Part shown: piece after piece, positions 7,666-16,814 of the stretch | Layout: every line of letters begins with the position of its first letter | Position numbering within the stretch: the stretch's first letter is position 1 | Assembly (NCBI GenBank): GCA_016714025.1 | Contig: JADJOB010000002.1 | Span: 38,501 to 102,500, forward strand | Source of the DNA: Saprospiraceae bacterium | GTDB taxonomy: Bacteria; Bacteroidota; Bacteroidia; Chitinophagales; Saprospiraceae | Direction of reading: 5' to 3' | DNA length: 64,000 nt | The notes under the pieces: model-generated | Database searches by the model: none | What the model was told of the DNA's origin: nothing | The model's input: only the letters and a program-made list of their open reading frames with translations | Position numbers and translations under genes: made by a program

Positions 7666-8496
7666 ATGATGACAGTAAAACAGACCATATTAGTATTGGC
7701 TTTATTATCCTTCGGACTAACAGACTGTAAACATAAACAGACGACTGAAATTCGCAATGAATTTAAAAAGTATTATGACCAGTTTAATGTTGAAGGTTCT
7801 TTAGTGCTTTACGACCCACAATCAGACAAGTTTGTTTTTTACAACCAAGATCAATCCGAACAGATTTTTTCACCTGCCTCTACATTTAAAATTTGTAATT
7901 CACTTATCGGACTGGAGACAGGTGTGATTAAAGACGAACACTTTGTAATTCAATGGGATAGTGTAGTAAGAAATCCAGTATGGGATACAGATCACGACTT
8001 GATGACAGCATTTGCCAACTCTACCGTTTGGTATTATCAAGAGCTTGCAAGACGTGTTGGTGGTGAAAAAATAAAGTACTGGCTTGACAAAGTTAACTAT
8101 GGCAATGCTGACACCTCTGGTGGTATTGACCAGTTTTGGTTAACAGGTGGACTGCGAATTACACCGAAACAACAAATTAACTTTCTCCAACGTCTTCATG
8201 ATAATCAACTTCCCTTTTCCAAGCGTTCGGTTGATATTGTTAAAAACATAATGATTACAAAAGATACATTAGATTACATTATAAGAGGCAAAACTGGTTG
8301 GGGTGGACATGGCAACAAAGACGTTGGTTGGTATGTCGGCTATGTAGAAACGAAGGACAATGTTTATTATTTCACTAATTGTATTCAAATAGAAAGCGAA
8401 AAATTAAATGATATTAATCATGCAATTAGTTTTGACAACGCAAGGACAGAAATTGTTTATAAAGTTCTTGACAGCCTCAAATTGTTAGGAAAATGA
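7666..8496 (+). CDS. class D (OXA-type) beta-lactamase
   Basis: This 276-residue protein would hydrolyse beta-lactams via a serine acyl-enzyme in the periplasm. The family motifs are intact: S72-T-F-K75 (catalytic Ser and carboxylated Lys), S119-T-V, Y145-G-N, W158 in FWLTGGLRITPKQQ, and K209-T-G followed by WGGHGNKDVGWYVGY. The N-terminus MMTVKQTILVLALLSFGLTD-C is a lipoprotein-like signal, although Asp before the Cys is unusual. ATG 7666 is preferred over 7567 because the extra 33 residues fall in an attC-like repeat. The gene stands alone with no regulator. Hydrolysis spectrum cannot be read from sequence. Confidence 0.92.
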   Translation: MMTVKQTILVLALLSFGLTDCKHKQTTEIRNEFKKYYDQFNVEGSLVLYDPQSDKFVFYNQDQSEQIFSPASTFKICNSLIGLETGVIKDEHFVIQWDSVVRNPVWDTDHDLMTAFANSTVWYYQELARRVGGEKIKYWLDKVNYGNADTSGGIDQFWLTGGLRITPKQQINFLQRLHDNQLPFSKRSVDIVKNIMITKDTLDYIIRGKTGWGGHGNKDVGWYVGYVETKDNVYYFTNCIQIESEKLNDINHAISFDNARTEIVYKVLDSLKLLGK

Positions 8497-9376
8497 GAAT
8501 AGCTACTATGAACGTAGGTTTGGAAACTTGGAGGTCTTGTGCCTCTCAGACACGTTTATAGCAATTCAAACACTGGTTCTCAGCATTAACATTTGTAGTG
8601 AAAATAGCCAACTTCGCTAAACTCAAAAAAGCTAGCTGCAATACCAACAAATAAAAAAATAACCATATTTTTTTATTTTCGTTATCAATACTCCAATGAT
8701 TAATCCAATCAATCAAGGCAGTATAATTCTCTCTGAGCTTTCCAAAAAACTTGATGGCAATGTTGTCGATAATTAAATATGAGCAAATTAAAGATTTCAT
8801 GCCAGGTAATTTAATATACTCAATTGAAACAGGTAATACAGTTTCCAAAAATACAATCTTTAAAGAATTAAAGTATAAATGATGCTTGAGTACAATAACT
8901 CTTTTGGAAAAGGACTTGATAAAATGAAAGGCTATTCGTAACTCCTTAAAGTTAAGCAAATAATTTTTAATCTAAATAAATCCTTAATCACTGTGATAAA
9001 TAAAAAATACTCAAAACTCGTTGGATATAATGTGTAAATCAGAATTACAATAATGGAATAAAGATTAGGATTGGTGAAGATTGATGAAAATAAAATAAGT
9101 CTAGCCACCTTAGCTAACAGATATGATATTTATAATGAATTTCTCAATAAAAAGAGCACTCAATTAACAAAGTTTAGACTATACCCCGCTCATCATCAAA
9201 AATCAATCATTTTTATTCTTTTTGGAAATAAAAAACTTATTTCATAGATTTGACTTATAATGTTTTGAAGATGTAGCGTTTACTGACAAATCGTTATGCG
9301 AATTGATTTGGCATGCTGCATAGTCCAAACTGTGATGCAAGAAATAAGCAATGAAAATTAAACTTTACTATAATAA
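8497..9376. other. 880-bp intergenic stretch with decayed sequence
   Basis: Just after the beta-lactamase lies a repeat-like left arm (8514-8545, GTAGGTTTGGAAACTTGGAGG). A minus-strand frame at 8546-8959 (137 residues) is open but AT-rich, has no recognisable domain and opposes all neighbours, so I do not call it a gene. On the + strand about 9061-9247 an ATG-less frame reads GLVKIDENKISLATLANRYD and ends at TAG 9245-9247, probably a gene relic. AAATCGTTATGCGAATTGAT at 9286-9305 is an attC-like right end box preceding the next gene by about 75 bp. Confidence 0.5.
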
Positions 9377-10168
9377 ATGTTCAAAATAACAATAAACTCA
9401 ACTGCACTTTATGTAATCGCATTCCTTGTTACTACTATATTGCATGAATCTTTTCATACTTTATTTGGAGTTTTATTCGATAGCCATCCTGTATTACATC
9501 ATAATTACGTTGAACACCTAAATGAAGAGGCCCTAACTACTACTCAGCAAACTATAATAGCCCTTGCCGGACCATTTATGAGTTTGGTGCAGGGAATAAT
9601 TGCAGCAATAATCTTTTTCAAACTAGGAAAATCTGATTTGTTTCGGTTGTTTATTGCATGGACTTCTGTTCTTGGTTTTAACAATTTTCTTGGTTATGTA
9701 ATAACCGGTCCGTTATTTAAGGTTGGCGACATAGGTAGGGTATATTATTTGCTTGATAATCCGCTTTATCTGCAAATAACATTTGCATTGCTTGCTGCTG
9801 TAGTTTTGGTGAAATTCACCTTGATGATGAGCAAACCATTTCTTGGATTCGCGACACGGAAAGAATGGATAGCGGATGGACAATCCAGAAAACTATTTCT
9901 GTTTCATATTATCATTCTGCCATGGATTTTTGGTTCCCTCATAATGACTGTCCTGTATCTTCCTATAATTGCAATCATGAGCATTATTTATCCTGTAATG
10001 AGTGGTTTTGTTTTTATTGGCCCGTGGCAATACGGTAATAAAATTACAGATGTTGATCTATCTGAAAGCAGAGAAATCGAGAACTTAAGTTTTAAATATA
10101 TTTCAGTTTTGATTTTAATTGCTATGATCTTTAAATTTGTTTTACAGCCAGGAATTAAATTCATGTAA
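9377..10168 (+). CDS. integral membrane protein with HExxH motif (M50-like metalloprotease candidate)
   Basis: This 263-residue protein has about 6-7 hydrophobic segments. The first segment holds H23-E-S-F-H27 (TTILHESFHTLFGVLF), a zinc-binding HExxH placed inside a membrane helix as in site-2 (M50-type) and DUF3267-like proteases. A following ALAGPFMSLVQGIIAAI segment resembles the region after the zinc site. The second-half NPDG/DG-type ligand is not obvious, so catalytic function is an inference. The stop codon is followed 30 bp later by the start of an outer-membrane-like protein, suggesting co-transcription. Confidence 0.5.
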   Translation: MFKITINSTALYVIAFLVTTILHESFHTLFGVLFDSHPVLHHNYVEHLNEEALTTTQQTIIALAGPFMSLVQGIIAAIIFFKLGKSDLFRLFIAWTSVLGFNNFLGYVITGPLFKVGDIGRVYYLLDNPLYLQITFALLAAVVLVKFTLMMSKPFLGFATRKEWIADGQSRKLFLFHIIILPWIFGSLIMTVLYLPIIAIMSIIYPVMSGFVFIGPWQYGNKITDVDLSESREIENLSFKYISVLILIAMIFKFVLQPGIKFM

Positions 10169-10198
10169 ATGCCAACAGATATAACAAAAAAACTAAAA

Positions 10199-10834
10199 AT
10201 GAATAAATTAATTTTAATTGCATTTGCAGTTTCAATTTTGAGAGCTGGAAATGCACAAGAAACAGAAATTGGAAACAAACTAATCTTAGGGGGTTCGATA
10301 AATTTTATTACTCAAAAAAATCTTTATCCACTTTCCAGTCTATCCATCAATTTCGGGACAGGAGGTATTTATTCTAATAGTACAAATGATACAAAGAATA
10401 CAAGCTTAGCTATTACTCCTTATTTTGGTAAAGAAATTAATCCAAACTTAATAGCTGGATTAAGACTTAATTATAGAATAGGAAGATATAAGGCAGAAGA
10501 TATATACTTATTTGGGCAATCAAATCCCATAGAACTTGTAAGAAACTCAAATCAATTTGGAATTGGAATATTTACAAGACATATTATAAATCCAAACAAT
10601 AAATTGTGTTTTTTCATCCAACCTTACATAGAATATAATCTATTGAATGAAGAAGAAATCCAAGACTCAAATGTCACCCAAAAGGAAATAGTAAATTATT
10701 TTGAACTAGGTGCAGGATTAGGAATATCGTATAATATTAACAGCAAGCTTAGAGCAACCTTGACAACAGGTGGACTAAATTACGTTAATGGAAAATGGGA
10801 AATCAAAGACACCGATACCAAAAAAAAACTTTAG
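10199..10834 (+). CDS. outer-membrane beta-barrel-like protein
   Basis: The ATG at 10199 gives a clean signal peptide, MNKLILIAFAVSILRAGNAQ, so I prefer it over an in-frame ATG at 10169. The mature part of about 190 residues consists of alternating polar/hydrophobic strands rich in Gly and aromatic residues (GTGGIYSNST, ITPYFGKEINPNLIAGLRLN, GIGIFTRHIIN, YFELGAGLGISYNIN). This fits an 8-10 strand outer membrane barrel, as in OmpW-like or PorT-like Bacteroidota proteins. It has no specific family mark. It lies 30 bp behind the HExxH membrane protein. Confidence 0.6.
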   Translation: MNKLILIAFAVSILRAGNAQETEIGNKLILGGSINFITQKNLYPLSSLSINFGTGGIYSNSTNDTKNTSLAITPYFGKEINPNLIAGLRLNYRIGRYKAEDIYLFGQSNPIELVRNSNQFGIGIFTRHIINPNNKLCFFIQPYIEYNLLNEEEIQDSNVTQKEIVNYFELGAGLGISYNINSKLRATLTTGGLNYVNGKWEIKDTDTKKKL

Positions 10835-10860
10835 CTCGCTTGTATATAAAAATTATGCGC

Positions 10861-11256
10861 TAAAAAACTTGCTCTCGAATTAACAGAATTTGGATACACC
10901 ACTCTGCGTTACGACAAAAGGGGTGTAAGAGAAAACTCAGCAAATTCTGTAACTTATGAAACCTTACTTTTTGAAGATTATGTTATTGATGCATCAAACT
11001 GGATTTCTAAAAATAGGAAATTAAAAAGTTTGCCATCCCTATTCTAATAATTCAAGGAAGTACTGATTTACAGATCACAGGTCAGGGTGCCACCGAGATG
11101 ACCTATAACTCAGATTTTGCCTTTTTAAAAGTAATTGAAGGTATGAATCATGTGTTAAGAAAAAGCCCCTCCGGTGCTACTGAAAATATGGCAACTTACA
11201 ACAACAGTGAATTGCCTCTTCATCCTGAATTGATTAAAGAACTAATGACTTTTTGA
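10861..11256 (+). pseudogene. alpha/beta hydrolase relic lacking the nucleophile region
   Basis: The first part reads KLALELTEFGYTTLRYDKRG and VRENSANSVTYETLLFEDYV up to NRKLKSLP, the N-terminal half of a secreted alpha/beta hydrolase (the 'LRYDKRG' strand is diagnostic). The frame then shifts and reads IPILIIQGSTDLQIT and VIEGMNHVLRK to TGA 11254-11256, which are the Asp and His catalytic segments. The expected G-x-S-x-G nucleophile elbow and its surroundings (about 80-100 residues) are absent at about 11030. This is an internal deletion plus loss of the 5' end, so the gene is dead. Confidence 0.75.
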
Positions 11257-11340
11257 ACAAATAGAAAATACCCTTAAACCTCTACACAACATCATAGCGA
11301 CTGCCCAATAACGACACTTTAAACACTAAGCCGACAGACA

Positions 11341-12377
11341 ATGAAACTAAACATATTTCTATCTTTAAGCATCCTGACAACGTTGGTTTCCTGTAGCGGA
11401 CAAAACTCTTCACGTACTATAGACATGCCACCCTCCTTGACAATTGGCGATACTGTAAACAAACTTGGAAATAATATCATGAGTATTTATCAGGACACGA
11501 AAAATAATTACTGGTTTGGCAGCTGGGAGGACGGCTTGTATCGGTATGACGGAAAAACAATCCTTCATTTTACATCCACAAGCAGCTTGCCTGACAACAG
11601 AATTGAAGATATAAAAGAAGACAAATCGGGAAATATTTATTTCAATACAAGCAGAGGTATCAGCAAATTTGACGGATATAATTTTACCACCTTGACCCTT
11701 GTAAATTCAGACAATCAATGGAAATTAGAACCCGATGACCTGTGGTTCAAATCCGCACAGTTTAAAGATGAGGTTTTTCGGTATGACGGCAAATTTTTAT
11801 ATAAACTGCAACTACCGAAACACCCAAACTATTCCAATCCCTATGCTGTGTATTGTATTTATAAAGATAGTAAAGGCAACGTATGGTTTGGCACAAATCC
11901 ATTGGGTGTTTTTCGTTATAATGGAAAATCAATAGACTGGATTTCTGAAGAAGATGTTACCGAACTACACGACGGTCCTGCTAATGGAGTTCGCTCAATC
12001 ATTGAAGATAAGGACGAATATTTCTGGTTCAACTCAGCGTATCGCTATAATATATACGGCAAAAGCAACAAACAAAAACTTAAGTTTTATGATAGGGAAA
12101 AAATATCGGGAATTTAGATGGAAACCCGGACAGCGATTTTTGGGAGTATTTATCTATAGCACGAGACAAAAACAATGATTTGTGGATTGCTACTTATGCC
12201 AATGGCGTTTGGCGATACGATGGAAATAAAACCAGCTATTATCCAGTTCAGGATGAAGGAAAAGATATCACCTTATTCAGTATTTATAAAGACAAACATG
12301 ATGAATTATGGCTTGGCACACACAAGAACGGAGTATATAAGTTTAATGGGAGTACTTTTGAACGATTCAAACCATGA
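11341..12377 (+). pseudogene. propeller-repeat lipoprotein, frameshifted
   Basis: ATG 11341 gives a lipoprotein signal, MKLNIFLSLSILTTLVSCSG with lipobox LVSC. Reg_prop blades follow: NNYWFGSWEDGLYRYDGKT, GNIYFNTSRGISKFDGYNF, GNVWFGTNPLGVFRYNGKS. The first frame stops at TAG 12115-12117. Blade sequence continues in another frame (NNDLWIATYANGVWRYDGNK, then DELWLGTHKNGVYKFNGSTF) to TGA 12375-12377. The shift lies in the A-run at about 12098-12103. Repaired, it would encode about 345 residues, likely an outer-membrane-anchored propeller. Related fragments lie at 1-453 and 23613-23861. Confidence 0.8.
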
Positions 12378-12422
12378 CAGCTAATAAAAGAGCGGTCGTA
12401 AAAATAAACAAGGACGCTTATG

Positions 12423-12492
12423 TTAGCCAAAGCAGAAAGCCAAATCAAGTTAGCAGTGCATAAATGTTCTTGTTAATACTCAAGTTGGCTAA
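12423..12492 (+). repeat. inverted repeat between propeller and GNAT genes
   Basis: TTAGCCAA (12423-12430) and TTGGCTAA (12485-12492) are perfect inverted copies 54 bp apart. The left copy is part of CGCTTATGTTAGCCAAAGC, which resembles the end boxes of other elements here. This may be a shortened attC-like site. Confidence 0.35.
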
Positions 12493-12629
12493 AAACCGTT
12501 AAAAATCTATTTTTCAGACAATTGCCATTTGTATTAAAACTGTTTCCTTACTTATAAAACCATTAGAAACGAATCAACAATCGGTCCAAGTTCAGACTAT
12601 AACATCCCAAGATCAAGCAATATAATTGA

Positions 12630-13187
12630 ATGACAAAAATGAATTCCACAACTTTCCCAATTTTGAAAACCGAAAGATTAACACTCAGACAATTATCAAT
12701 TGACGACAAACTGGATATTTTTGCTTTGCTTTCTGATCCAGGAGTAAACAAATATCTTAACAGACAACCCTGTCATACAGTCGAAGATGCTATAATTTTT
12801 ATCAACAAGGTCAATGATAATATAGAAAAAAACGGTACTTATTATTGGGCGATTACCTTGACGGATTCAAAAACCCTTTTAGGAACAATTTGCCTATTTG
12901 ACTTTTCAAGCGAAAAATCTAGTTGTGAAATCGGATACGAACTAATGACGAAATTTCAAGGAAATGGATACATGAAGGAAGCATTAAAAAAAGTAATTGA
13001 CTACGTGTTTCAGACTTTAAAGGTCAAAAAAATACTTGCCTTTACACATTGCGAGAATCAGAATTCTACAAGCCTTCTTATGAAATTAAATTTTGTAAAA
13101 TCTATTATACCAGACAAGGAAAATCCCAGTTTAAATATGTTCACTTTGACACATATTGATAGTCAACAAGAAATCAAAACCAATTAA
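12630..13187 (+). CDS. GNAT family acetyltransferase (RimJ/RimL-type)
   Basis: This 185-residue protein begins FPILKTERLTLRQLSIDDKL, the standard RimJ/RimL opening (L-x-T-E-R-L-x-L-R). The acetyl-CoA motif A is at about 108-130 (GYELMTKFQGNGYMKEALKK, with Q-x-N-G-Y), and the C-terminal ENQNSTSLLMKLNF matches the family's 'N-x-x-S-x-x-L-x-x-x-x-G/N-F' helix. It would acetylate an N-terminal or small-molecule amine. A second ATG at 12639 is possible and would remove three residues. It stands alone. The downstream 256 bp contain repeat-family words (AAAATGGGGCCTATGTACTA) but no gene. Confidence 0.85.
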   Translation: MTKMNSTTFPILKTERLTLRQLSIDDKLDIFALLSDPGVNKYLNRQPCHTVEDAIIFINKVNDNIEKNGTYYWAITLTDSKTLLGTICLFDFSSEKSSCEIGYELMTKFQGNGYMKEALKKVIDYVFQTLKVKKILAFTHCENQNSTSLLMKLNFVKSIIPDKENPSLNMFTLTHIDSQQEIKTN

Positions 13188-13443
13188 TTGCATAAGTCCG
13201 AAACAATAAAATTGGTCTTGCGAAAATGGGGCCTATGTACTAAATTTGAGCATCGGAAATATATTAATTATTGATACTAAGTTAAGAATTTGTGATTTTA
13301 AATCCCTGGTTTTACCAAACGCAAAAATGGTAATTGTAAATCGACACTACTAAATTGAGGTTATTTCAAAAATAATAAAATAAATAAAAATATTTAAACC
13401 AACTTTGACAAACGATCCAAACATTACATATTAAACAGACAGT

Positions 13444-14064
13444 ATGAGTAAAATTATCTTTGACAGCGGAATATCACTTGACGGTTTTTTCGCGGGAGAG
13501 AACAGAAGCCCTAAAAATCCAATGGGTGGAGTTTCAGGACAAATCCACTCGTGGATGTTTAATCAAAAAGCGTTTTGGGAATACCTTGGGTTTGAAGGAG
13601 GAAAAGAAGACGGTGCAGACGGAAAATACATTAAAGAAACGATTGCAAGAACAGGTGCATTCATAATGGGTAAACGAATGTTTGAAGAAGGCGAGGAGGT
13701 TTGGCCAAATGACCTATACAAGGCTGACGTATTTGTATTAACTCACGAAATACGTGAACCATGGGTACAGGAAGGAACGACAATATTTTACTTTATAAAC
13801 GATGGAATAGATAGTGCTTTGGACAAAGCAAGACAATCGGCAAAAGGCAAGGACATTAGAATACAAGGAGGTGCAAATACAATCCAACAGTTTTTGAATG
13901 CCGGACTAATTGACGAGTTTTTTATTCATATTGCACCCGTTTTTTTAGGTAGCGGTATTCGTCTTTTTGATGGCATTGACAAAGACAAATACGACTTACA
14001 AATTACAGAAGTCATACCATCCGACTTGACAACTCATTTAAGATACAAATTGACCAAAAAATAA
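13444..14064 (+). CDS. dihydrofolate reductase-fold protein (RibD C-terminal-like)
   Basis: This 206-residue protein starts MSKIIFDSGISLDGFFAGEN, the hallmark of the RibD_C/DHFR-like family (S-x-S-L-D-G-x-x-A). Later segments AFIMGKRMFEEGEEVWPND, DIRIQGGANTIQQFLNAGLI and FFIHIAPVFLGSGIRLF match the NADPH-binding and product-binding strands of this fold. Most such stand-alone proteins are NADPH reductases of unknown substrate, not true folate DHFRs. Such genes are frequent cargo of Bacteroidota accessory regions. No operon partner is evident. Confidence 0.85.
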   Translation: MSKIIFDSGISLDGFFAGENRSPKNPMGGVSGQIHSWMFNQKAFWEYLGFEGGKEDGADGKYIKETIARTGAFIMGKRMFEEGEEVWPNDLYKADVFVLTHEIREPWVQEGTTIFYFINDGIDSALDKARQSAKGKDIRIQGGANTIQQFLNAGLIDEFFIHIAPVFLGSGIRLFDGIDKDKYDLQITEVIPSDLTTHLRYKLTKK

Positions 14065-14079
14065 ATTAAAAACGAACCA

Positions 14080-14215
14080 ATAACAGCTACTTAGCAAAAT
14101 GGCAGAATTAGTGCTAGATTCAACAAAAGTTTTTTGATTGAGCTCTTATACAAAATTGAACAATTGTACTTTGATTTCAACCAATTCGTCAAACTTTCAA
14201 CCGCTTATTACCATG
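14080..14215 (+). repeat. attC-like degenerate element
   Basis: CAATAACAGCTACTTAGCAA then AATGGCAGAATTAGTGCTAGA (14079-14117) has the repeat-family left-arm pattern TAACAGC...AATGGC...GTGCTA. The right side CCAATTCGTC...CAACCGCTTATTACC (14181-14212) is a weak inverse match. Arm pairing is poor, so confidence is modest. Confidence 0.35.
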
Positions 14216-14252
14216 CAACTGAATAGTCCAATAACTCGCTTAACTAAAAACT

Positions 14253-15151
14253 ATGGTACACAAAACAGACGAAGAACATTTAGATAATCAATCGGAAAAT
14301 CCACTTAAAGAAATTACTCCTACTGTAAACACCGCAGCTATTAACCCAATACAAGGAACTGAATCTATGGAAGTACATCACCATGCTCATCACAAAGAAA
14401 ATAAAAATTGGAAATCATATTTCTGGGAATTTCTCATGTTGTTCCTGGCTGTATTTTGTGGATTTCTCGCAGAATATCAGTTGGAACATAAAATAGAACG
14501 AGACAGAGCTAAAGAATTGGCCAAGAGCTTTTATTACGAACTAAAGAATGACTCAATAACAGCAGATCTGAAAGTGCAAAACAGATTAAAGCAAGAAGCA
14601 GCATTAAAATATATGATAAAATATTTCCAGGACAGTAGTCTTACCAATGTTCCAAAAGAATTTGCTCTCAATTTTGAATACGGAATAAGTTTTCGTTCCC
14701 CATCGATTTTTGAACCTCGTACCATCATGTTGGAGCAACTCAGGAATTCCGGTTCGTTACGATATTTCAAAAATGAAGAATTTCAGACACTGACCGGAGA
14801 GTTATCTGTTGCAATAAAAAATGTTTACGATAGACAAGAACTGGAAGATAAAACCAGAATGGAATATATAACACCATTAATAGTTCAACTGTATGATTAT
14901 AAATTTGATACTGAAATGAAAAAGATGATAAAACCGTTTTTGAGGGTGTCATGAATTATGAAAAAAGTAATGAAATCGTTCCCTTCCACATAAATGAACC
15001 AGATAAAATTGATAGAAATAAAATAGTAAGAAGTTTATCCTATTTTGTTGGAAACAATCTTACTTCGACGCGGCAAACGCATATCAAAAAATATATGGAA
15101 GTCAATACCAGATTACTCCAGATATTGAGATCCGAATTTCAACTAAATTGA
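14253..15151 (+). pseudogene. membrane-anchored DUF6090-like protein, frameshifted
   Basis: The N-terminal frame (233 residues, ending 14954) has a His-rich segment VHHHAHH at about 41-46 and one membrane helix in WKSYFWEFLMLFLAVFCGFL (about 53-72), followed by AEYQLEHKIERDRAKELA. This matches a common Bacteroidota family of one-helix proteins (DUF6090-like). The C-terminal 66 residues (14951-15151, NYEKSNEIVPFHINEPDK...) continue in a different frame and end in TTSTRQTHIKKYMEVN-type sequence. A one-base shift near 14937-14950 joins them, giving about 298 residues. Function is unknown. Family naming is from memory and tentative. Confidence 0.6.
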
Positions 15152-15167
15152 AATTAAACGCTCGGAC

Positions 15168-16523
15168 ATGCAATTTGTGTTTTCTAATATGAAGGAAGCA
15201 TTACAAAATTGTAAACTTGAAATTTCAATAAACTTTAGTATTAAATATGAACATGAGTGCATTGAAATCCCCACTTCGCCAAGCTGCAATACCCTTCAAT
15301 CAATTTCATATCTGCGCGTGAGAACAATCGCACTACTATTAAGCTGCATTTATTATTCATTAGATATTTATGGACAAGTTGAATTAGTTTCAAATAATGC
15401 TAATCTAATTAACCCGCCCTATTTAAAAGATTACTTGAATAAACCTGCCCTAAATTCCAGGTTAATCGGATTAGGGGAGGCAACTCATGGGACGAAGGAG
15501 TTTACTGAGATAAAATCAGATATTGTAAAGATTCTGGTTCTCCAATATGGTTACAAAAATTTTATACTAGAAGCCGGATATATAGATTGCATTAAAATAA
15601 ATGAATTCATACAAAACAAAAATGACGATTCGCTAAATTTATTTAAAGGATTACCATGGCCATGGGCCACAACCGAATTTTACGATTTAATTAAATGGAT
15701 GCGGCAATATAATATCCATTCAACCAAGGATGAATACATACATTTCTATGGATCCGATGTAGGAAATCATGCGTCAGTTAGATTTTACAAGAATCAATTT
15801 GCAAACCCAACTACCAATCTATTTATTGAAAATTTAATAAAAATCTATGCTGATACACTTAAAACTCCAAACCAGAAAATAGCTATGCTTAAGGTACAAA
15901 GCAAGGCATTCCCCAAATTACCGAACTTTACAGATTCAATGAAAATGAAAAATATTCTGGAATCCTTGCATTTTCTTTTACTCCGAGGCGGAGAAAGATA
16001 TAAGTTCAGAGAAATTACCTTTGCAGATTTAACCATTGCAATCATAGATCACTTGTCATCCAAAGAGAAGTTTATCCTATGGGCACATAATACGCATATT
16101 GCTAAATTTAGTGATTCTCGCAAAACAGTAGCTTACTTTTTAAACAAACGCTATTCAGCACATTATACCAATTTTATATTTGAATTCAATAAAGGAGGTT
16201 TTAGAGCTGTTGATACTGATTCAAATCGGTATCAAAACAATATATTCAAGTTCACAAATTTTAATGTTAATTCCGACTTTAACAAAATTGGTTCAAGAAT
16301 AATTCCCGATTCATTAAATTATATGATCCTTGATGTTAAATCTCCATTTAACAAGAATCTTGTTCCAAAATATTTTTATATAAATTCAATTGGTGCTGTT
16401 TATAGCAAGGATTTAGCAAAAAAGAAGCCAGCATTATATAGAGAAAAGATTTATCGCAATAAATCATGTGATTATTTAATTGTAGTAAATCAAACAAATG
16501 CCTCCAGCAATTATTTTGAATAA
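15168..16523 (+). CDS. erythromycin esterase family protein (EreA/B-like, secreted)
   Basis: The catalytic block LIGLGEATHGTKEFTEIK (about 99-116 of the longest frame, Glu104 and His107) is the Ere signature, followed by ILEAGYIDC, WPWATTEFYDLIKWMRQYN and FYGSDVGN. A later FILWAHNTHIAKF supplies the second conserved His. Known Ere enzymes open the macrolide lactone; many Bacteroidota relatives have undefined esterase roles. The first 50 codons overlap repeat-like DNA. GTG 15318 would give RTIALLLSCIYYSLDIYGQ, a proper signal peptide, so the mature protein may start there and be periplasmic. The gene stands alone. Confidence 0.85.
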   Translation: MQFVFSNMKEALQNCKLEISINFSIKYEHECIEIPTSPSCNTLQSISYLRVRTIALLLSCIYYSLDIYGQVELVSNNANLINPPYLKDYLNKPALNSRLIGLGEATHGTKEFTEIKSDIVKILVLQYGYKNFILEAGYIDCIKINEFIQNKNDDSLNLFKGLPWPWATTEFYDLIKWMRQYNIHSTKDEYIHFYGSDVGNHASVRFYKNQFANPTTNLFIENLIKIYADTLKTPNQKIAMLKVQSKAFPKLPNFTDSMKMKNILESLHFLLLRGGERYKFREITFADLTIAIIDHLSSKEKFILWAHNTHIAKFSDSRKTVAYFLNKRYSAHYTNFIFEFNKGGFRAVDTDSNRYQNNIFKFTNFNVNSDFNKIGSRIIPDSLNYMILDVKSPFNKNLVPKYFYINSIGAVYSKDLAKKKPALYREKIYRNKSCDYLIVVNQTNASSNYFE

Positions 16524-16624
16524 TATATATGAAATAGTCAAATGAAATCATTATTATTAATTTAGGTTTTGTAATTTTGAAACGCTATTCAGAGAAATTT
16601 TAATTCGGAAAAGTAATCTGCCAG

Positions 16625-16755
16625 AGCAACTACATGAAATTGGAGGTTTAGTGTTTAAATGATGTATTGTGCAAAATATCAAGTTCTGTGCTGGCAATCA
16701 GTTTTCGTCTTTGAACTCGCCAACAATTTAAATTTTAAAACCCTTTGTAGTCAGT
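16625..16755 (+). repeat. attC-like degenerate element
   Basis: The left part ATGAAATTGGAGGTTTAGTG (16634-16653) and the right part TTTGAACTCGCCAACAATTT (16710-16729) are inverse relatives (GGAGGTTTAGTG / GAACTCGCC-type arms). Similar words flank other genes here. The element lies between the Ere-like gene and the SDR gene. Confidence 0.4.
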
Positions 16756-16814
16756 GTAAAACAACAATATAAACTGTCGAAATTTTTAAATCAAAGAAAT
16801 AGATATTATAATTA

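Noticed and set aside
8546..8959. 137-residue open frame on the minus strand
   Set aside because: AT-rich, no recognisable domain, opposite to all neighbours, and overlapping repeat-like sequence; described as part of a decayed gap instead.
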